This document shows, piece by piece, positions 10,067 to 19,499 of a DNA stretch of 64,000 nucleotides. The DNA is from Haloferula helveola. Its GTDB lineage: Bacteria; Verrucomicrobiota; Verrucomicrobiia; Verrucomicrobiales; Akkermansiaceae. Position 1 is the first letter of the stretch; each line of letters starts with the position of its first letter. The notes under the pieces are model-generated. The model saw only the letters and a list, made by a program, of their open reading frames with translations, had not been told where the DNA came from and did not search any database. Where the stretch lies: assembly GCF_037076345.1 (NCBI RefSeq), contig NZ_AP024702.1:2108001-2172000 (forward strand), read 5' to 3'. The translations under genes and the position numbers were made by a program.

Positions 10067-10723
10067 ATGAACTTCAACGACTCCAGCCGCCGCCGCTTTC
10101 TCCAGGGTTTCACCGCCACCGCCGCCGGCCTGTGGGTCCCGGGCGCCTTCGCCGAAGCGCTGCAGCCGACGCCGAAGCAGACCGAAGGGCCGTTCTACCC
10201 GGTCGATCTGCCGCTCGATACCGACAACGACCTGATCGTGGTCAATGACGGCCTCACCCCGGCGGTCGGCGAAGTCACCCACCTCAGCGGCCGCATCCTC
10301 GACGCCAAGGGCGACCCGATCCGCAACGCGATGGTCGAGATCTGGCAGGTGGACCACCACGGCGTCTACCTGCACAAGGGCAGCAACAAGCACGACAAGC
10401 GCGACAAGAACTTCCAAGGCTTCGGCCGCTTCCTGACCGGATCGACCGGCGAGTACTACTTCCGCACCATCAAGCCGGTTTCCTACCCCGGCCGCACACC
10501 GCACATCCACTTCGCGGTCAAAATGAAGGGCCGCGACAAGTGGACGACCCAGTGCTACATCAAGGGCGAGAAGCAGAACGAGCGCGACGGTGTGATCCGC
10601 GGCATCAAGGACGAGAAGCAGCGTGCCGCCGTGATCGTCGACTTCGCACCGGTCAAGGGTTCCAAGACCGGCGAGCTCGCCGCCCGCTTCGACATCGTCA
10701 TGGGCTTCACGCCCGCGGGCTAA
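10067..10723 (+). CDS. Exported intradiol ring-cleavage dioxygenase
   Basis: A 218-residue Fe(III) intradiol dioxygenase of the protocatechuate 3,4-dioxygenase beta/catechol 1,2-dioxygenase superfamily, which opens aromatic diols between the hydroxyls. The four iron ligands can be placed: Y101 (IWQVDHHGVY), Y140 (SYPGRTPHIHF), H146 and H148. The N terminus has a twin-arginine-type signal (SSRRRFLQGFTATAAG), so the enzyme probably folds in the cytoplasm and is exported. The ATG at 10067 starts at this signal; the frame upstream has no support. No catabolic aromatic pathway is adjacent, so the substrate is unknown. Confidence 0.85.
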   Translation: MNFNDSSRRRFLQGFTATAAGLWVPGAFAEALQPTPKQTEGPFYPVDLPLDTDNDLIVVNDGLTPAVGEVTHLSGRILDAKGDPIRNAMVEIWQVDHHGVYLHKGSNKHDKRDKNFQGFGRFLTGSTGEYYFRTIKPVSYPGRTPHIHFAVKMKGRDKWTTQCYIKGEKQNERDGVIRGIKDEKQRAAVIVDFAPVKGSKTGELAARFDIVMGFTPAG

Positions 10724-10733
10724 GGCCAAGGAG

Positions 10734-10752
10734 TGGCGTCCTTCGGGCGCCA
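10734..10752 (+). terminator. Hairpin after dioxygenase gene
   Basis: TGGCGTCC-TTCG-GGCGCCA can form a stem with a tetraloop (one bulged T) 10 bp after the stop codon. No T-tract follows, so termination is uncertain. Confidence 0.4.
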
Positions 10753-10797
10753 TGCATAGGCGGGCAGATCCCTCTCCCGTCGTTCTTCAAAAGGAGC

Positions 10798-10815
10798 GCC
10801 GGTTTTCAAACCGGC
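10798..10815. repeat. GCCGGTTT hairpin repeat
   Basis: GCCGGTTTTCAAACCGGC is an almost perfect hairpin. A relative (GCCGGTTTCATAACCGGC) is at 12442-12459. GCGGCTT-type relatives preceded by GAGGAGA lie at 22243-22259 and, inverted, at 22557-22573. Confidence 0.6.
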
Positions 10816-10832
10816 ACCTCCTGCGCCTGACA

Positions 10833-11192
10833 TCACAGCGACAGCAGGAATGCGATCACCGCGATCACAATCGAGACAATCATGTACCAATACAGGCACC
10901 CGATCTTCGACGACATCTCGGCGATCACCTGATCCTGCTTCGCCTGATTCTCAAGCAGCACCCTCAGCATCGCCGCCTGGCGCTTAGGCGAGTCTTCTTC
11001 CCCGGTCTCTCCGCCGCTTTCCAACAGCTCCAGAAGATATCCCACCGTCATCTCCTCTCCGGAGTCCAGCACGCGGCACAGGATGTAGTCTTCCATCCAC
11101 GAATACTCGCGGCGCAGCTCCGGCAAGTCGCGCAGCTTCGCCACCACCGACTCCTGACCGGAACCGATCTGAATTCGCGTTTCGTGATCCAT
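10833..11192 (-). CDS. Hypothetical protein with C-terminal membrane anchor
   Basis: A 119-residue protein of unknown family. The soluble part is acidic and probably helical (residues 20-90). The last 22 residues are hydrophobic (YWYMIVSIVIAVIAFLLSL), so the protein looks tail-anchored. A GTG codon directly upstream (11195) is an alternative start. The next minus-strand gene ends at 11214, so the two may form an operon. Confidence 0.6.
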   Translation of the reverse strand: MDHETRIQIGSGQESVVAKLRDLPELRREYSWMEDYILCRVLDSGEEMTVGYLLELLESGGETGEEDSPKRQAAMLRVLLENQAKQDQVIAEMSSKIGCLYWYMIVSIVIAVIAFLLSL

Positions 11193-11213
11193 CACCTCGA
11201 TTGGGCCGCTTGC

Positions 11214-11687
11214 CTACTCCGCATCCTTCTTCTCAGGACGGATGACCTTGATCTCCAGCTTCCCCTCATCGTCCGGCCTCGGGGGATACATCAGCTTCAC
11301 GCAGGTCTCCACCGCATCGATCACCTGCTCGAGCGTGAAGGGACAATAGTCCGGCACCGAAGCCTTCGAAGCATCGATCACGACTCCGATGTCCACGGAG
11401 TTGGCCTTGTAAGTCCCCTCAACCTTGATTTTGCACAAGGACGCGAGATTGACGTCACCCGGATGATGCCAGGAGTTGTCGTGGGACGGGACAAACGGCT
11501 TGCTGATCGCCGTGAATCTCCATTCCGGATCGGCCCACCGGGTTACATACGGGACGTCGGTGATCCGCAGCATCGCACCGGCGCCGTCGCCTGCGAGGAA
11601 GAGCGGTTGCTTGACGGTCGCGAGTCCGAGTTCGGAGGCGAACGCCGAGGGTACGAGAAAAGCGAGGAAGAGGAGCCGGAGTTTCAT
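11214..11687 (-). CDS. Exported hypothetical protein
   Basis: A 157-residue protein with a signal peptide (MKLRLLFLAFLVPSAFA) and no recognised domain. Two cysteines (SLCKIKV, VETCVKL) could form a disulfide. The ATG at 11687 is chosen because the signal peptide starts there; the extended frame to 11729 adds only polar residues. It lies 21 bp upstream of the tail-anchored protein gene on the same strand. Confidence 0.6.
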   Translation of the reverse strand: MKLRLLFLAFLVPSAFASELGLATVKQPLFLAGDGAGAMLRITDVPYVTRWADPEWRFTAISKPFVPSHDNSWHHPGDVNLASLCKIKVEGTYKANSVDIGVVIDASKASVPDYCPFTLEQVIDAVETCVKLMYPPRPDDEGKLEIKVIRPEKKDAE

Positions 11688-11825
11688 GATGAGACGGGAG
11701 GTTGAAGCGAAACGGTCGCTACCAACCAATCAGGCTTCGCAACCCGCAGCAAGGAATGAGCCACTGCTGGATCCACCAAGGTTGCGGTAGGCACGGCCCT
11801 CCCCCACGCGGGCCACCCCGGAAAG

Positions 11826-11917
11826 AGTCCCGAAGGGACGTAGGCAGTCAGCCACGGGGTTCACCCCGTGGTATTCGGATCACTCGTTTCTTCGAGCCCC
11901 GGAAGGGGCGAAGGCGG
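11826..11917 (+). repeat. Composite palindrome family, half copy A
   Basis: Modules in order: AGTCCC-GA-AGGGAC with a GTAGGCAGTCAG tail, the hairpin CCACGGGGTTCACCCCGTGG (11852-11871), a 23-bp spacer, and AGCCCCGGAAGGGGCGAAGG (11895 on). This equals the left half of the full elements at 36254-36464 and 60491-60700. The first stem differs from those by a paired C/G to T/A change that keeps pairing. Confidence 0.75.
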
Positions 11918-11960
11918 TGGCGGAGGAACGAGAGAAGTCCGCGACTCCATCAACTCCGAA

Positions 11961-11984
11961 CCCCGTAAACGGGGAACTACGAAC
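11961..11984 (+). repeat. CCCCGTAAACGGGG-GAACTACGAAC-type repeat
   Basis: The hairpin CCCCGTAAACGGGG followed by AACTACGAAC occurs identically at 12604-12627. An inverted relative (GTTCGTAGTTCCCCC, then TTCAGGGGG) lies at 12509-12532. Confidence 0.7.
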
Positions 11985-12030
11985 ACCCGTGACAGACCAC
12001 CCGAAGGTTCACATCGCCCCCCAGGCAGCA

Positions 12031-12378
12031 TCAGTCACCTCCACCGAGAAACATGCGGAAGCAGTTCCGGATGAACCCGTTGATCTCCGGAAGGAAGAAG
12101 CCGTAGAGGAATCCCAACGGGAAGCCGGCCAGTGCCATCAGCACTCCAACTCCGACCCAGATCATCGCGCCCACCCCGTAGCCGGCGCCTGCGAAGATGC
12201 ATCCGAACACGAATCCGAGCAGCAGCCGGAGGCCGATCTCCATGGTATCCGCCAAACTCTCGTGATCGACTTCCCGCTTTTTCTTCGGCCGGCACCTCAG
12301 GCAGTAACCGCCGTTCGAATCCGCGGTCTTCTTCAGAAACTCCGCGCCGCACTCGGGGCATGTGGTTTTCGCGGACAT
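12031..12378 (-). CDS. Zinc-ribbon membrane protein
   Basis: A 115-residue hypothetical. The N terminus has paired cysteines in a zinc-ribbon pattern (CPECGAEF ... YCLRCRPKKKR). Residues about 48-95 form two or three hydrophobic helices rich in Gly (GFVFGCIFAGAGYGVGAMIW). The ATG at 12378 is chosen just before the zinc ribbon; an in-frame ATG at 12423 would add 15 residues with no features. Function unknown. Confidence 0.6.
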   Translation of the reverse strand: MSAKTTCPECGAEFLKKTADSNGGYCLRCRPKKKREVDHESLADTMEIGLRLLLGFVFGCIFAGAGYGVGAMIWVGVGVLMALAGFPLGFLYGFFLPEINGFIRNCFRMFLGGGD

Positions 12379-12508
12379 ACTTGGAGTAACGTAGTGGCTA
12401 CCCTTCGCAAAAGGATGGGACAAGGGCCGGTTCGGAGAAATGCCGGTTTCATAACCGGCGCCCCAACCACCCGAGAGGACTTACAAACCCCAGTCGCGCG
12501 CCAGTGGT

Positions 12509-12627
12509 GTTCGTAGTTCCCCCTTCAGGGGGTCTTTGGCACGGCTCGAAAAGTCGGACCGTCTTCTCACAGCCTGTCGATCCGAATCACGTCCATCCCT
12601 AGACCCCGTAAACGGGGAACTACGAAC
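12509..12627. repeat. Inverted and direct copies of the GAACTACGAAC hairpin unit
   Basis: GTTCGTAGTTCCCCC with TTCAGGGGG (12509-12532) faces CCCCGTAAACGGGG with AACTACGAAC (12604-12627). Together they form an inverted pair just downstream of the rhamnosidase gene. The second copy is identical to 11961-11984. Confidence 0.65.
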
Positions 12628-12652
12628 CACAGTCGCCCGCCTGAATGGGCTG

Positions 12653-15451
12653 CTACTCGACGACAATCTTGTGGCTACCCGGAGCAAGCGTCCGGGTTTC
12701 CGGCTTGGCGTCCGCTTGCTTCCACGGCGACACGGCCGGAAGGGTCAGCTCCGCGGTGGTGTTGGGCGGAACGGTCGCTTCGTAAAGCAGGCTGCCGTCC
12801 TCCTGACGTTTCCAGCTCACGGCGATGCGGCCATGGGGCGAGTCGTGATGCGCCTTGACCCATGAGATGGTGTCGGTCTCCGACACGGCGTCGGCACTGG
12901 GGAAATGGGGATGCAAACGGATCTTCGAGTAGCCGGGCTCCGCAGGAGCGATGCCGGCAAGCGTCTCGACCATCCACTCGGTCACCGCTCCGAACGCGTA
13001 GTGCGAGAACGAGTTCATCGCGGCGTTCATCGTGCCGTTCGGGCCACCGAAGCCGTGCTCGGCGGTGTAGGAATTCCAGCGTTCCCAGATGGTCGTCGCG
13101 CCGTTCTTCACCTCGTAGCCCCACGAGGGATACTTGCGGGACTGGAGCAGCGAAACGGCGAGGTCATGGTGACCGGTGGCGGTCAGCATCGGCAGCAGCG
13201 GTTTCGTGCCAAGGAAGCCGGTCGTCATCCCGGTCGCGTTCGGACCGGACCGCTCGCCGACCAGCGCCGCCAGCCGGTCTCCCGCCTTCTTCCGTGCGGC
13301 CGGATCATCGAGCAAGCCACAATCGAGAGCCAGCACGTAGGCCGACTGCGATTCGGGCCGGATCGTGCCGTCAGGCTGAAGGTACTGCTTGCGAAAGTTC
13401 TCCCGCATCATCGCCACCCACCGGTCGTACTTCTTCACTTGCTCGGCTAGCCCCTGCGCCGACGCCATTTCCGACATCAGGAGGGCTGACAGCGTGAAGT
13501 AAGCGAGCTCGACATACTCGTGAGGCGTCGGGTCGTCGAGGTTCAGCCAATCGCCCCAAGGCGCGCCGAAGGCCGTTCCCTTGAGCAGCGGGTCCTGAGC
13601 CATCCGCGCGTCCATGAAGCGGGTCATCGCCGCCCAGTGATTCGTGAAAAACTGCGGGTCACCGGTCGCCTTCCAGACCGCGTGCGGAACGATCACGCCG
13701 GCATCCGACCACGCCGAGCCGTGAATCGCCTTGCCATGACCGAAGGGATAGGGCGCGTACGACGGATAGTAGCCTTCCTTGGTCACGGAATCCTCCAACT
13801 CGCGCAGCCACTTGCGGAAGAACGCGCCGACATCGGCGTGGATCGCGGCGGAGGCGGCGTAGATCTGCGCGTCGCCGGTCCAGCCCATGCGCTCGTCGCG
13901 CTGCGGACAATCGGTTGGCAGGTCGATCCAGTTCGCACGCTGGGTCCAGACGGCGTTACGGAAGATCTGGTTGACGACCGGATCGGAGCATTCGAAGCCG
14001 GACGCCATCGGCGTGTCCGAGTGCAGGACCAGTCCGGTGATCGCGTCGAGCGGCGGCTTCTGCGAACACCCCGTGACCTCAACGTAGCGGAAGCCGTGGA
14101 AGGTGAAGCGCGGCGTCCAAATCTCGCCCTCACGGTCGCCCTTGCAGATGTAGGTATCGGTCGCGCGGGCGGCGCGGAGGTTCTCGGTCATCAGCCGCCC
14201 GTCGGGATGCAGCATCTCGCCGTAGCGCAGCGTGATCTTCTGACCTGACTTGCCGAGCAACTTGAGCCGGACGTTGCCGGCGAAGTTCTGACCGAGATCG
14301 AAAATGTAAACTCCCTCGCTCGGCTCGGTGATCGCGACCGCTTCCAGTTCCTCGATGGTGCGCACCGGCTGCGCGGGATAGGCCTGCAGCACCGGAGGGC
14401 GGATGAACCCGAATTCCTGAACCTCCTTGCCGAACTTGTCGAAGAACGGCTGCTTTACCGACCCGTTCGAGCTCGCGAGCACCGCGGACTCCCACTCCGA
14501 ATCATCGAAACCCTTGGCTGCCCATCCGATCATCTCCTTGCGCGCGTCGTAGCCCTCACCCATCAGGAAGTCGGCCTCGAATTCGGGGCCGGTCGTGACC
14601 TTCCAGGAGCCATCGGTGGCGACGACTTCGCTACTACCGTCGTCGTAGGTCAGGTGGATCTCGACCATCAACGCCGGGGTCTTGCCGTAAATGTCGCGCC
14701 CCGTCCGGTGCGGGCCATAGCCGACCAGCTTGCCGTAGGCGAGGTAGCCCGAGTACCAGCCGTCGGCCACCACCGCACCGATCACGTTCTCACCGCGGGC
14801 GAGAAGCTTGGTGACGTCGTAGGTGTTGTAGTAAGCGCGCTTGCGGTAGTTCGTCCATCCCGGCGCGAACCACGCGTCGCCGGCCTTCATGCCGTTGAGC
14901 TTGAGTTCGTAAATGCCGAGCGCCGATGCATGGGCAACCGCCCGCACCACTTTCTTCTCCGGCTTGAACGTCTTGCGGTAGTACCGCGGCGCCGGAAGAT
15001 ACAGCTCGTTGCGCTTGGTGTGGAAGGAGCGCTCGTCCTTGAAGGAAATGTACTTCGCGGTCGGCTCACCGTCGATTCGACCGGTGACGAAGCGCGTCGC
15101 CGCGCTCCATTCGGACGCCTCCCCGCCTGCCCAGCTACGAGCTTTCCAGTAGACCGGCGCGGATGAAGGCAGATCCTTGCCTTCATAGCGGGCGTGACTG
15201 GCCCTGCCTTCCGTTTTGCCACTGTCCCACAGGTCAGCTTCACCGGCCTCCAGCTTGTCCTGCGAAGTAGCCACCAGAATCTGGAAAGCCGTCTGCGCGA
15301 GACCTTCCGCGTCGCCCTCAAGGCGCCACGACATCCGCGGATTCGGATCATCGAGACCGTAGGGATGGACCCGGTGCTCGATCTTCAGGCCCGTGGTGGT
15401 GTGGGCCTCCAGCGCCAGAGTCGCCGCGCAAAGCGGGATGAGCCATTTCAT
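12653..15451 (-). CDS. Alpha-L-rhamnosidase, GH78
   Basis: A 932-residue secreted enzyme that releases L-rhamnose from polysaccharides or glycosides. It has a signal peptide ([16 protein letters not shown]), an N-terminal beta domain (about 20-130), the second beta domain typical of Bac_rhamnosid proteins ([30 protein letters not shown]), an (alpha/alpha)6 catalytic barrel and a C-terminal beta sandwich. The GH78 signature [17 protein letters not shown] lies near residues 515-531 and carries the conserved acidic residues. The ATG overlaps the rhaA stop as ATGA, so synthesis is coupled to the isomerase that uses the product. Confidence 0.93.
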   Translation of the reverse strand: MKWLIPLCAATLALEAHTTTGLKIEHRVHPYGLDDPNPRMSWRLEGDAEGLAQTAFQILVATSQDKLEAGEADLWDSGKTEGRASHARYEGKDLPSSAPVYWKARSWAGGEASEWSAATRFVTGRIDGEPTAKYISFKDERSFHTKRNELYLPAPRYYRKTFKPEKKVVRAVAHASALGIYELKLNGMKAGDAWFAPGWTNYRKRAYYNTYDVTKLLARGENVIGAVVADGWYSGYLAYGKLVGYGPHRTGRDIYGKTPALMVEIHLTYDDGSSEVVATDGSWKVTTGPEFEADFLMGEGYDARKEMIGWAAKGFDDSEWESAVLASSNGSVKQPFFDKFGKEVQEFGFIRPPVLQAYPAQPVRTIEELEAVAITEPSEGVYIFDLGQNFAGNVRLKLLGKSGQKITLRYGEMLHPDGRLMTENLRAARATDTYICKGDREGEIWTPRFTFHGFRYVEVTGCSQKPPLDAITGLVLHSDTPMASGFECSDPVVNQIFRNAVWTQRANWIDLPTDCPQRDERMGWTGDAQIYAASAAIHADVGAFFRKWLRELEDSVTKEGYYPSYAPYPFGHGKAIHGSAWSDAGVIVPHAVWKATGDPQFFTNHWAAMTRFMDARMAQDPLLKGTAFGAPWGDWLNLDDPTPHEYVELAYFTLSALLMSEMASAQGLAEQVKKYDRWVAMMRENFRKQYLQPDGTIRPESQSAYVLALDCGLLDDPAARKKAGDRLAALVGERSGPNATGMTTGFLGTKPLLPMLTATGHHDLAVSLLQSRKYPSWGYEVKNGATTIWERWNSYTAEHGFGGPNGTMNAAMNSFSHYAFGAVTEWMVETLAGIAPAEPGYSKIRLHPHFPSADAVSETDTISWVKAHHDSPHGRIAVSWKRQEDGSLLYEATVPPNTTAELTLPAVSPWKQADAKPETRTLAPGSHKIVVE

Positions 15452-16677
15452 CGCTTCGAGAGGGTCGTCGCTTCGTAGTCACGGACCACGTCGAGCCACG
15501 CCGGGCCGACCGGGACGTCGTTGCGGCGGCAGAACTCGTCCCAGACCGCTCCGATCGGATAGGTCTTGGCTTCCTCCATCAGCGCGAGACGCGTCGTGTA
15601 GTCGCCCTCAAGCTCGGCCGCGCGCACCTTGTCGGTCGGCTCGAGCAACCCGGCGAGCAGGGCTCGCAGGGTGTTGCGCACACCGATCGTCCACGCCGCG
15701 ACGCGATTGATCGAGGCGTCGAAGAAATCGAGGCCGATGTGCACCCGGTCCTCGAAGCGGTTGGCGACGATTTCGCGGGCGATCGCCAACAGCTCGTCGT
15801 TGAAGGTCACCACATGATCCGAGTCCCAGCGCACGCCACGCGACACATGGAGCAGCAGCTCGGGCAGGTAGAGCAGGCACGAGCTGATCTTTTCCGAAAT
15901 CATCTCGGTCGGATGGAAATGGCCCGCATCAAGGCAGAGCAGGATCTGCTTCTGGATCGCATAGCCCATGTAGAACTCGTGAGATCCGGTGACGAAGGCT
16001 TCCGAGCCGATCCCGAAAAGCTTCGACTCGACCGCATCGAGGTTGTGCGGCGTGTCGAAAGCTAGGATTTCGTCGAGCGAGTCCTTCAGCCGCTGCCGCG
16101 GCGCGACGCGGTCGGCCGGCGTGTCCTTGTATCCGTCGGGCACCCAGATGTTGGTCACCGTCTTGTCGCCGAGCTGTTCGCCCATGTCGTTGGCGATCAC
16201 GCGGCAGGCCTTGCAGTGATCGATCCAGAACTGGCGGATGCCGGCGTCGGGCGACGATAGCGTCAGCCCGCTGTCGGCCTTCGGATGGGCGAAGCACGAA
16301 GGGTTGAAATCGAGGCCGATCCCCTGCGACTTGCACCAGTCGATCCAGCCTTGGAAGTGTCGCGTCTCGATCGCGTCGCGCTCCACCTTGGTGTCCGTCT
16401 CTAGGTAGATCGCGTGCAGGTTGAGCCGATGGCTTCCCGGGATCAGTGACAGGGCCTTCTCGAGGTCGGCGCGGAGTTCGTCGGGCGTGCGTGCCTTGCC
16501 GGGATAGTTCCCGGTGACCGCGAGACCGGAGCCGAGCTGGCCGTCGGGATTCTCGAAGCCGCCGACGTCGTCACCTTGCCAGCAGTGGATGGAAACGGGG
16601 ATGCGGGCGAGCCGCTCGAGAGCGGCCTCGGTGTCGACGCCGAAAGCGGCGTATTGTTCACGGGCGGAATCGTACAT
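15448..16677 (-). CDS. rhaA: L-rhamnose isomerase
   Basis: A 409-residue enzyme converting L-rhamnose to L-rhamnulose. It follows Escherichia coli RhaA closely: [51 protein letters not shown] and [15 protein letters not shown], including the Glu/Asp/His metal sites. A TTG at 16707 would extend it by 10 residues; the ATG at 16677 is preferred. Its stop codon overlaps the rhamnosidase ATG. Rhamnulokinase and rhamnulose-1-phosphate aldolase are not in this window, so they must lie elsewhere or be replaced. Confidence 0.95.
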   Translation of the reverse strand: MYDSAREQYAAFGVDTEAALERLARIPVSIHCWQGDDVGGFENPDGQLGSGLAVTGNYPGKARTPDELRADLEKALSLIPGSHRLNLHAIYLETDTKVERDAIETRHFQGWIDWCKSQGIGLDFNPSCFAHPKADSGLTLSSPDAGIRQFWIDHCKACRVIANDMGEQLGDKTVTNIWVPDGYKDTPADRVAPRQRLKDSLDEILAFDTPHNLDAVESKLFGIGSEAFVTGSHEFYMGYAIQKQILLCLDAGHFHPTEMISEKISSCLLYLPELLLHVSRGVRWDSDHVVTFNDELLAIAREIVANRFEDRVHIGLDFFDASINRVAAWTIGVRNTLRALLAGLLEPTDKVRAAELEGDYTTRLALMEEAKTYPIGAVWDEFCRRNDVPVGPAWLDVVRDYEATTLSKR

Positions 16678-16711
16678 GGGTGCCGAGAGATCGGTTGGGA
16701 TGAGCAAATCT

Positions 16712-16912
16712 TCAGATCTGCACTTCCGTATCGGACGGCCGGAGGTCCTTGCGTCCGAGCCACGGTGTGGCGGCGCCGAACCAGACCACCATTCCGACGG
16801 TCATCAGGATGAAGGTCATCTTGAGCGGAAGACTGCCAAGAAGGTGAACCAGCGGCGGCAGGATCGTCAGCGCCAGGCCGACGAGGGCGATGATGGGTAG
16901 GATCTTTCTCAT
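16712..16912 (-). CDS. Small two-helix membrane protein in the rhamnose operon
   Basis: A 66-residue protein with two hydrophobic segments (about 4-25 and 32-50) and a polar C terminus ([13 protein letters not shown]). It lies 4 bp after the permease gene and just before rhaA, so it is in the operon. Its size and place suggest an accessory subunit or modulator of the permease, which is inference. No family is recognised. Confidence 0.7.
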   Translation of the reverse strand: MRKILPIIALVGLALTILPPLVHLLGSLPLKMTFILMTVGMVVWFGAATPWLGRKDLRPSDTEVQI

Positions 16913-16916
16913 GGGT

Positions 16917-18296
16917 TCAGGCGGTGGCGGGTTTGTGGAAGATTTTGCTGAAGATGACGTGGAGGATGGCGGTGGCGATCCAGCACGGCAGGATGCAGAA
17001 CCAGGAGGCGATGCCCTCGACCTTGATCAGGTAGGTTGCGATCGAGACCGGGATGAGCCATGCGAAGGCAACTGCCAGATTGAAAGACGACCGCCGGCCC
17101 TCGGCGGCAAAGGGCATGAAGCCGGCCTTCTTGGCGAAGTACCAGTCGGCGAAAATCACGGCCCCCATCGGAGCGAGAACCGTGCCGTAGAATCCGACGA
17201 AGCCGAGCAGCTTCCACGCGAAGGCGGGAAAGACACCGGCGACCGTCGCCACGATGCCCGCAACCAGGGTCATCGCCGTTCGTGACGAACCCGGAATCAT
17301 CGCTTGGAACGCGAGACCGGCTCGGTAGATCGTCGGATTGGCGGTGGTCCAGCCAGCGACCACCACGCAGACGATGCCGGCAAGACCGGCGACGTTGGCA
17401 GCCATCGGGCCTGGGACCGGATTTGAGTCACCCGTCGCCTGAATCTGGGCGGCGAGCATGAAGGCGGCGGCAATCCACGCCATGTAGTGGCCGACATACA
17501 TGCCGCCGGCGGCAGCCCAACCGGAAGACGGCTTGCGGGCATATCGGAACACCGAGAGGTCGGCCATGCCGATGTGCATCGCGGAGTTGCAGAACCATGC
17601 GAAGAGCGCGACCGACCAGAAGCCCATCGTACTCTGGTTCTTGCCCTCTTGGGCGATCGTGATCGATTCGTTCCAGATCGTGTTGAGTCCTTCCCAGTTG
17701 GCGGCACCGATCTGTTTCAGCGCGACGAATCCGCAGGCGAGAAAGACCAGCACCATCCATGGGGAAGCCACGTTGGCAAAGCGCGCGACGAGGTCGTAGC
17801 CCTTGGCCGCGACCATCGCGATGACCGCACCGACCAGCAGCACGATGATGACGAAGGCGGCGTTGTTCGGATAGACCGACTCGATCGTCGGCATCTCGAT
17901 GTTGAACGGAATCCCGACCGCCGTCGCCGAGACCGTGATCATCGCGCCGGCGAGGAAGCAGAACAGCACCCCGTTCGCGAGGTTGTAGAATTTCACCAAA
18001 CCGCCACCGGCGATCTTCTCGAGGTGGTAGTAGAGCGTCATCCGCGCCCGCACGGCAATCGGCGCGCAGACGTACCGCCAGCAGAGCACGGCAAGGAGGT
18101 TGCCGACGAGCAGACCGAGGAAGATATCCTTCAACGCCACCCCGCTGAGCAGGAACAGTGGCCCGATCATGAACTCGGTGCCCGCGGCGTGTTCTCCGGC
18201 ATACATGCCCCAGAATTTTCCGGGGCCCTTGAGGGCGGAATTCGGCACGGGCGTGCGTTCGAACTCCTCCGTGACAGCGTGTTCCTGTTCGGACAT
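16917..18296 (-). CDS. NCS1-like (cytosine/purine permease family) transporter, candidate rhamnose permease
   Basis: A 459-residue inner-membrane transporter with about 12 helices. The early region (GPGKFWGMYAGEHAAGTEFMIGPLFL) and repeated Gly-rich helices match the NCS1 nucleobase:cation symporter fold. It heads an operon with rhaA and GH78, next to a LacI regulator, so its substrate here is more likely L-rhamnose or a rhamnoside than a nucleobase. That is inference from context. The ATG at 18296 is preferred; a frame start at 18353 would run into the divergent promoter region. Confidence 0.82.
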   Translation of the reverse strand: MSEQEHAVTEEFERTPVPNSALKGPGKFWGMYAGEHAAGTEFMIGPLFLLSGVALKDIFLGLLVGNLLAVLCWRYVCAPIAVRARMTLYYHLEKIAGGGLVKFYNLANGVLFCFLAGAMITVSATAVGIPFNIEMPTIESVYPNNAAFVIIVLLVGAVIAMVAAKGYDLVARFANVASPWMVLVFLACGFVALKQIGAANWEGLNTIWNESITIAQEGKNQSTMGFWSVALFAWFCNSAMHIGMADLSVFRYARKPSSGWAAAGGMYVGHYMAWIAAAFMLAAQIQATGDSNPVPGPMAANVAGLAGIVCVVVAGWTTANPTIYRAGLAFQAMIPGSSRTAMTLVAGIVATVAGVFPAFAWKLLGFVGFYGTVLAPMGAVIFADWYFAKKAGFMPFAAEGRRSSFNLAVAFAWLIPVSIATYLIKVEGIASWFCILPCWIATAILHVIFSKIFHKPATA

Positions 18297-18361
18297 GATG
18301 GGTTTGTTAGGATGGTGGGAGCCGAAAATCCCCAATCCGACCGTTTCGGTCAAGCCAGAAC

Positions 18362-18375
18362 ATGAAACGTTTCAT
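18362..18375. promoter_or_regulatory. LacI-type operator
   Basis: ATGAAACGTTTCAT is a perfect 14-bp palindrome with the central CG typical of LacI-family sites. It lies between the divergent permease and LacI genes, 66 bp from the permease start. A weaker relative, GGAAAACGCTTTTG, follows at 18383-18396. Both may control the permease operon and the regulator. Confidence 0.75.
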
Positions 18376-18436
18376 ATGAAGCGGAAAACGCTTTTGTGAG
18401 GCGCCTCGGGAGGGCAGGCTTGAGGCCCCTATCCCC

Positions 18437-19489
18437 ATGAAGAGCCTCCGACCGAACTCCCCCGCCCCGAAGAAACGGGTCCGCCTGAAGGATGTGGCCG
18501 AGCGGGCCGGCGTGGCGGTCAACACGGCTTCGACCATCCTCAACCGCCGACCGAATTCGTGGGCCTCGAAGGAAACCCAGGAGCGGGTTTTCGCCGCTGC
18601 CAAGGAGCTCGGCTACCGGCCGAACCGCGCGGCGGTCGCCTTGCAGTCGGGCCGCTTCGAAACGATCGGCCTGCTGGTGGCCGATCTCAACAATCCCTAC
18701 TTCACCCACACCGCCTCGATCCTCGGCCAGCAGGTCGAGGCACTCGGCTATGACCTCGTCATCGAAAGCTGGCGGACCGACCTTGAGCGGGAGAAGAAGC
18801 TGCTTCGCGACTTTTCGGACCGCAACGTCGACGGCGTGGTGGCCTTTGTCAGCGACATCGATTCGCACCGCGCGATTCTCGAGCAGCAGGCCGAATCCGG
18901 CGTGCCGCTGGTGGCGCTGGCCATGCCCGGCGCGGGCGAGGTGCCGGTCGACCTCGTGATGCCGAACTTCGAGACCGGCCTGCGCGAGGCCGCCGAGAAC
19001 CTTTACGCCCAGGGCCACCGCCGCTTCGCGTTCGTCGCCGCCCGATCCGAAGGCCAGCGGGTCGGCAAGCGCCCGGCACTTTTCGAGGAAATGGTGGCGA
19101 AGCTCGACGGGGCCAGCCTGACGAATTTCAACTGCGGCCCCAGCGTCGCCGAGGCACGCGAAGCCGGCGACACCCTGCTCGCATCCGACCCGCGGCCGAC
19201 CGCGGTGCTCACACTGAACGACCTGACCGCCATCGGCGTGATGCGCGCTGCGACCGATGCCGGATTGCGCGTGCCGCAGGACATCTCGGTGGTCGGCATC
19301 GACGGCATCCCGCTCGGTGAGCAGCTTGCGGTGTCGCTTTCCACCGTCGCCCAACCCCATGAGGCGATGATGTCCAAAGCGCTCGAGTTCCTCATGGCGC
19401 GGATCGAAGGCAGCGAGGAGCCGCCCCAGCGGTCGGTCTTCGACACCCACTTCGTTCCGCGCGAGTCGAGCGGAACGGCGTCGGCATGA
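18437..19489 (+). CDS. LacI-family transcriptional regulator
   Basis: A 350-residue DNA-binding regulator. The helix-turn-helix and hinge span residues 15-65 (RLKDVAERAGVAVNTASTIL ... LGYRPNRAAVAL). The periplasmic-binding-protein-like effector domain follows (IGLLVADLNNPYFTH, VVGIDGIPLGEQL). It is divergent from the permease-rhaA-rhamnosidase operon, so it is the likely local repressor, with rhamnose or a derivative as effector (inference). The histidine kinase gene begins 10 bp downstream, suggesting one transcript. Confidence 0.9.
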   Translation: MKSLRPNSPAPKKRVRLKDVAERAGVAVNTASTILNRRPNSWASKETQERVFAAAKELGYRPNRAAVALQSGRFETIGLLVADLNNPYFTHTASILGQQVEALGYDLVIESWRTDLEREKKLLRDFSDRNVDGVVAFVSDIDSHRAILEQQAESGVPLVALAMPGAGEVPVDLVMPNFETGLREAAENLYAQGHRRFAFVAARSEGQRVGKRPALFEEMVAKLDGASLTNFNCGPSVAEAREAGDTLLASDPRPTAVLTLNDLTAIGVMRAATDAGLRVPQDISVVGIDGIPLGEQLAVSLSTVAQPHEAMMSKALEFLMARIEGSEEPPQRSVFDTHFVPRESSGTASA

Positions 19490-19499
19490 GTCGCACCCC

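Larger units (their letters stand above)
11688..12030. other. Gene-free interval with repeat modules
   Basis: No supported gene. It contains a half copy of the ~210-bp composite palindrome (11826-11917) and a short hairpin plus GAACTACGAAC unit (11961-11984) that recurs at 12604-12627. Confidence 0.65.
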
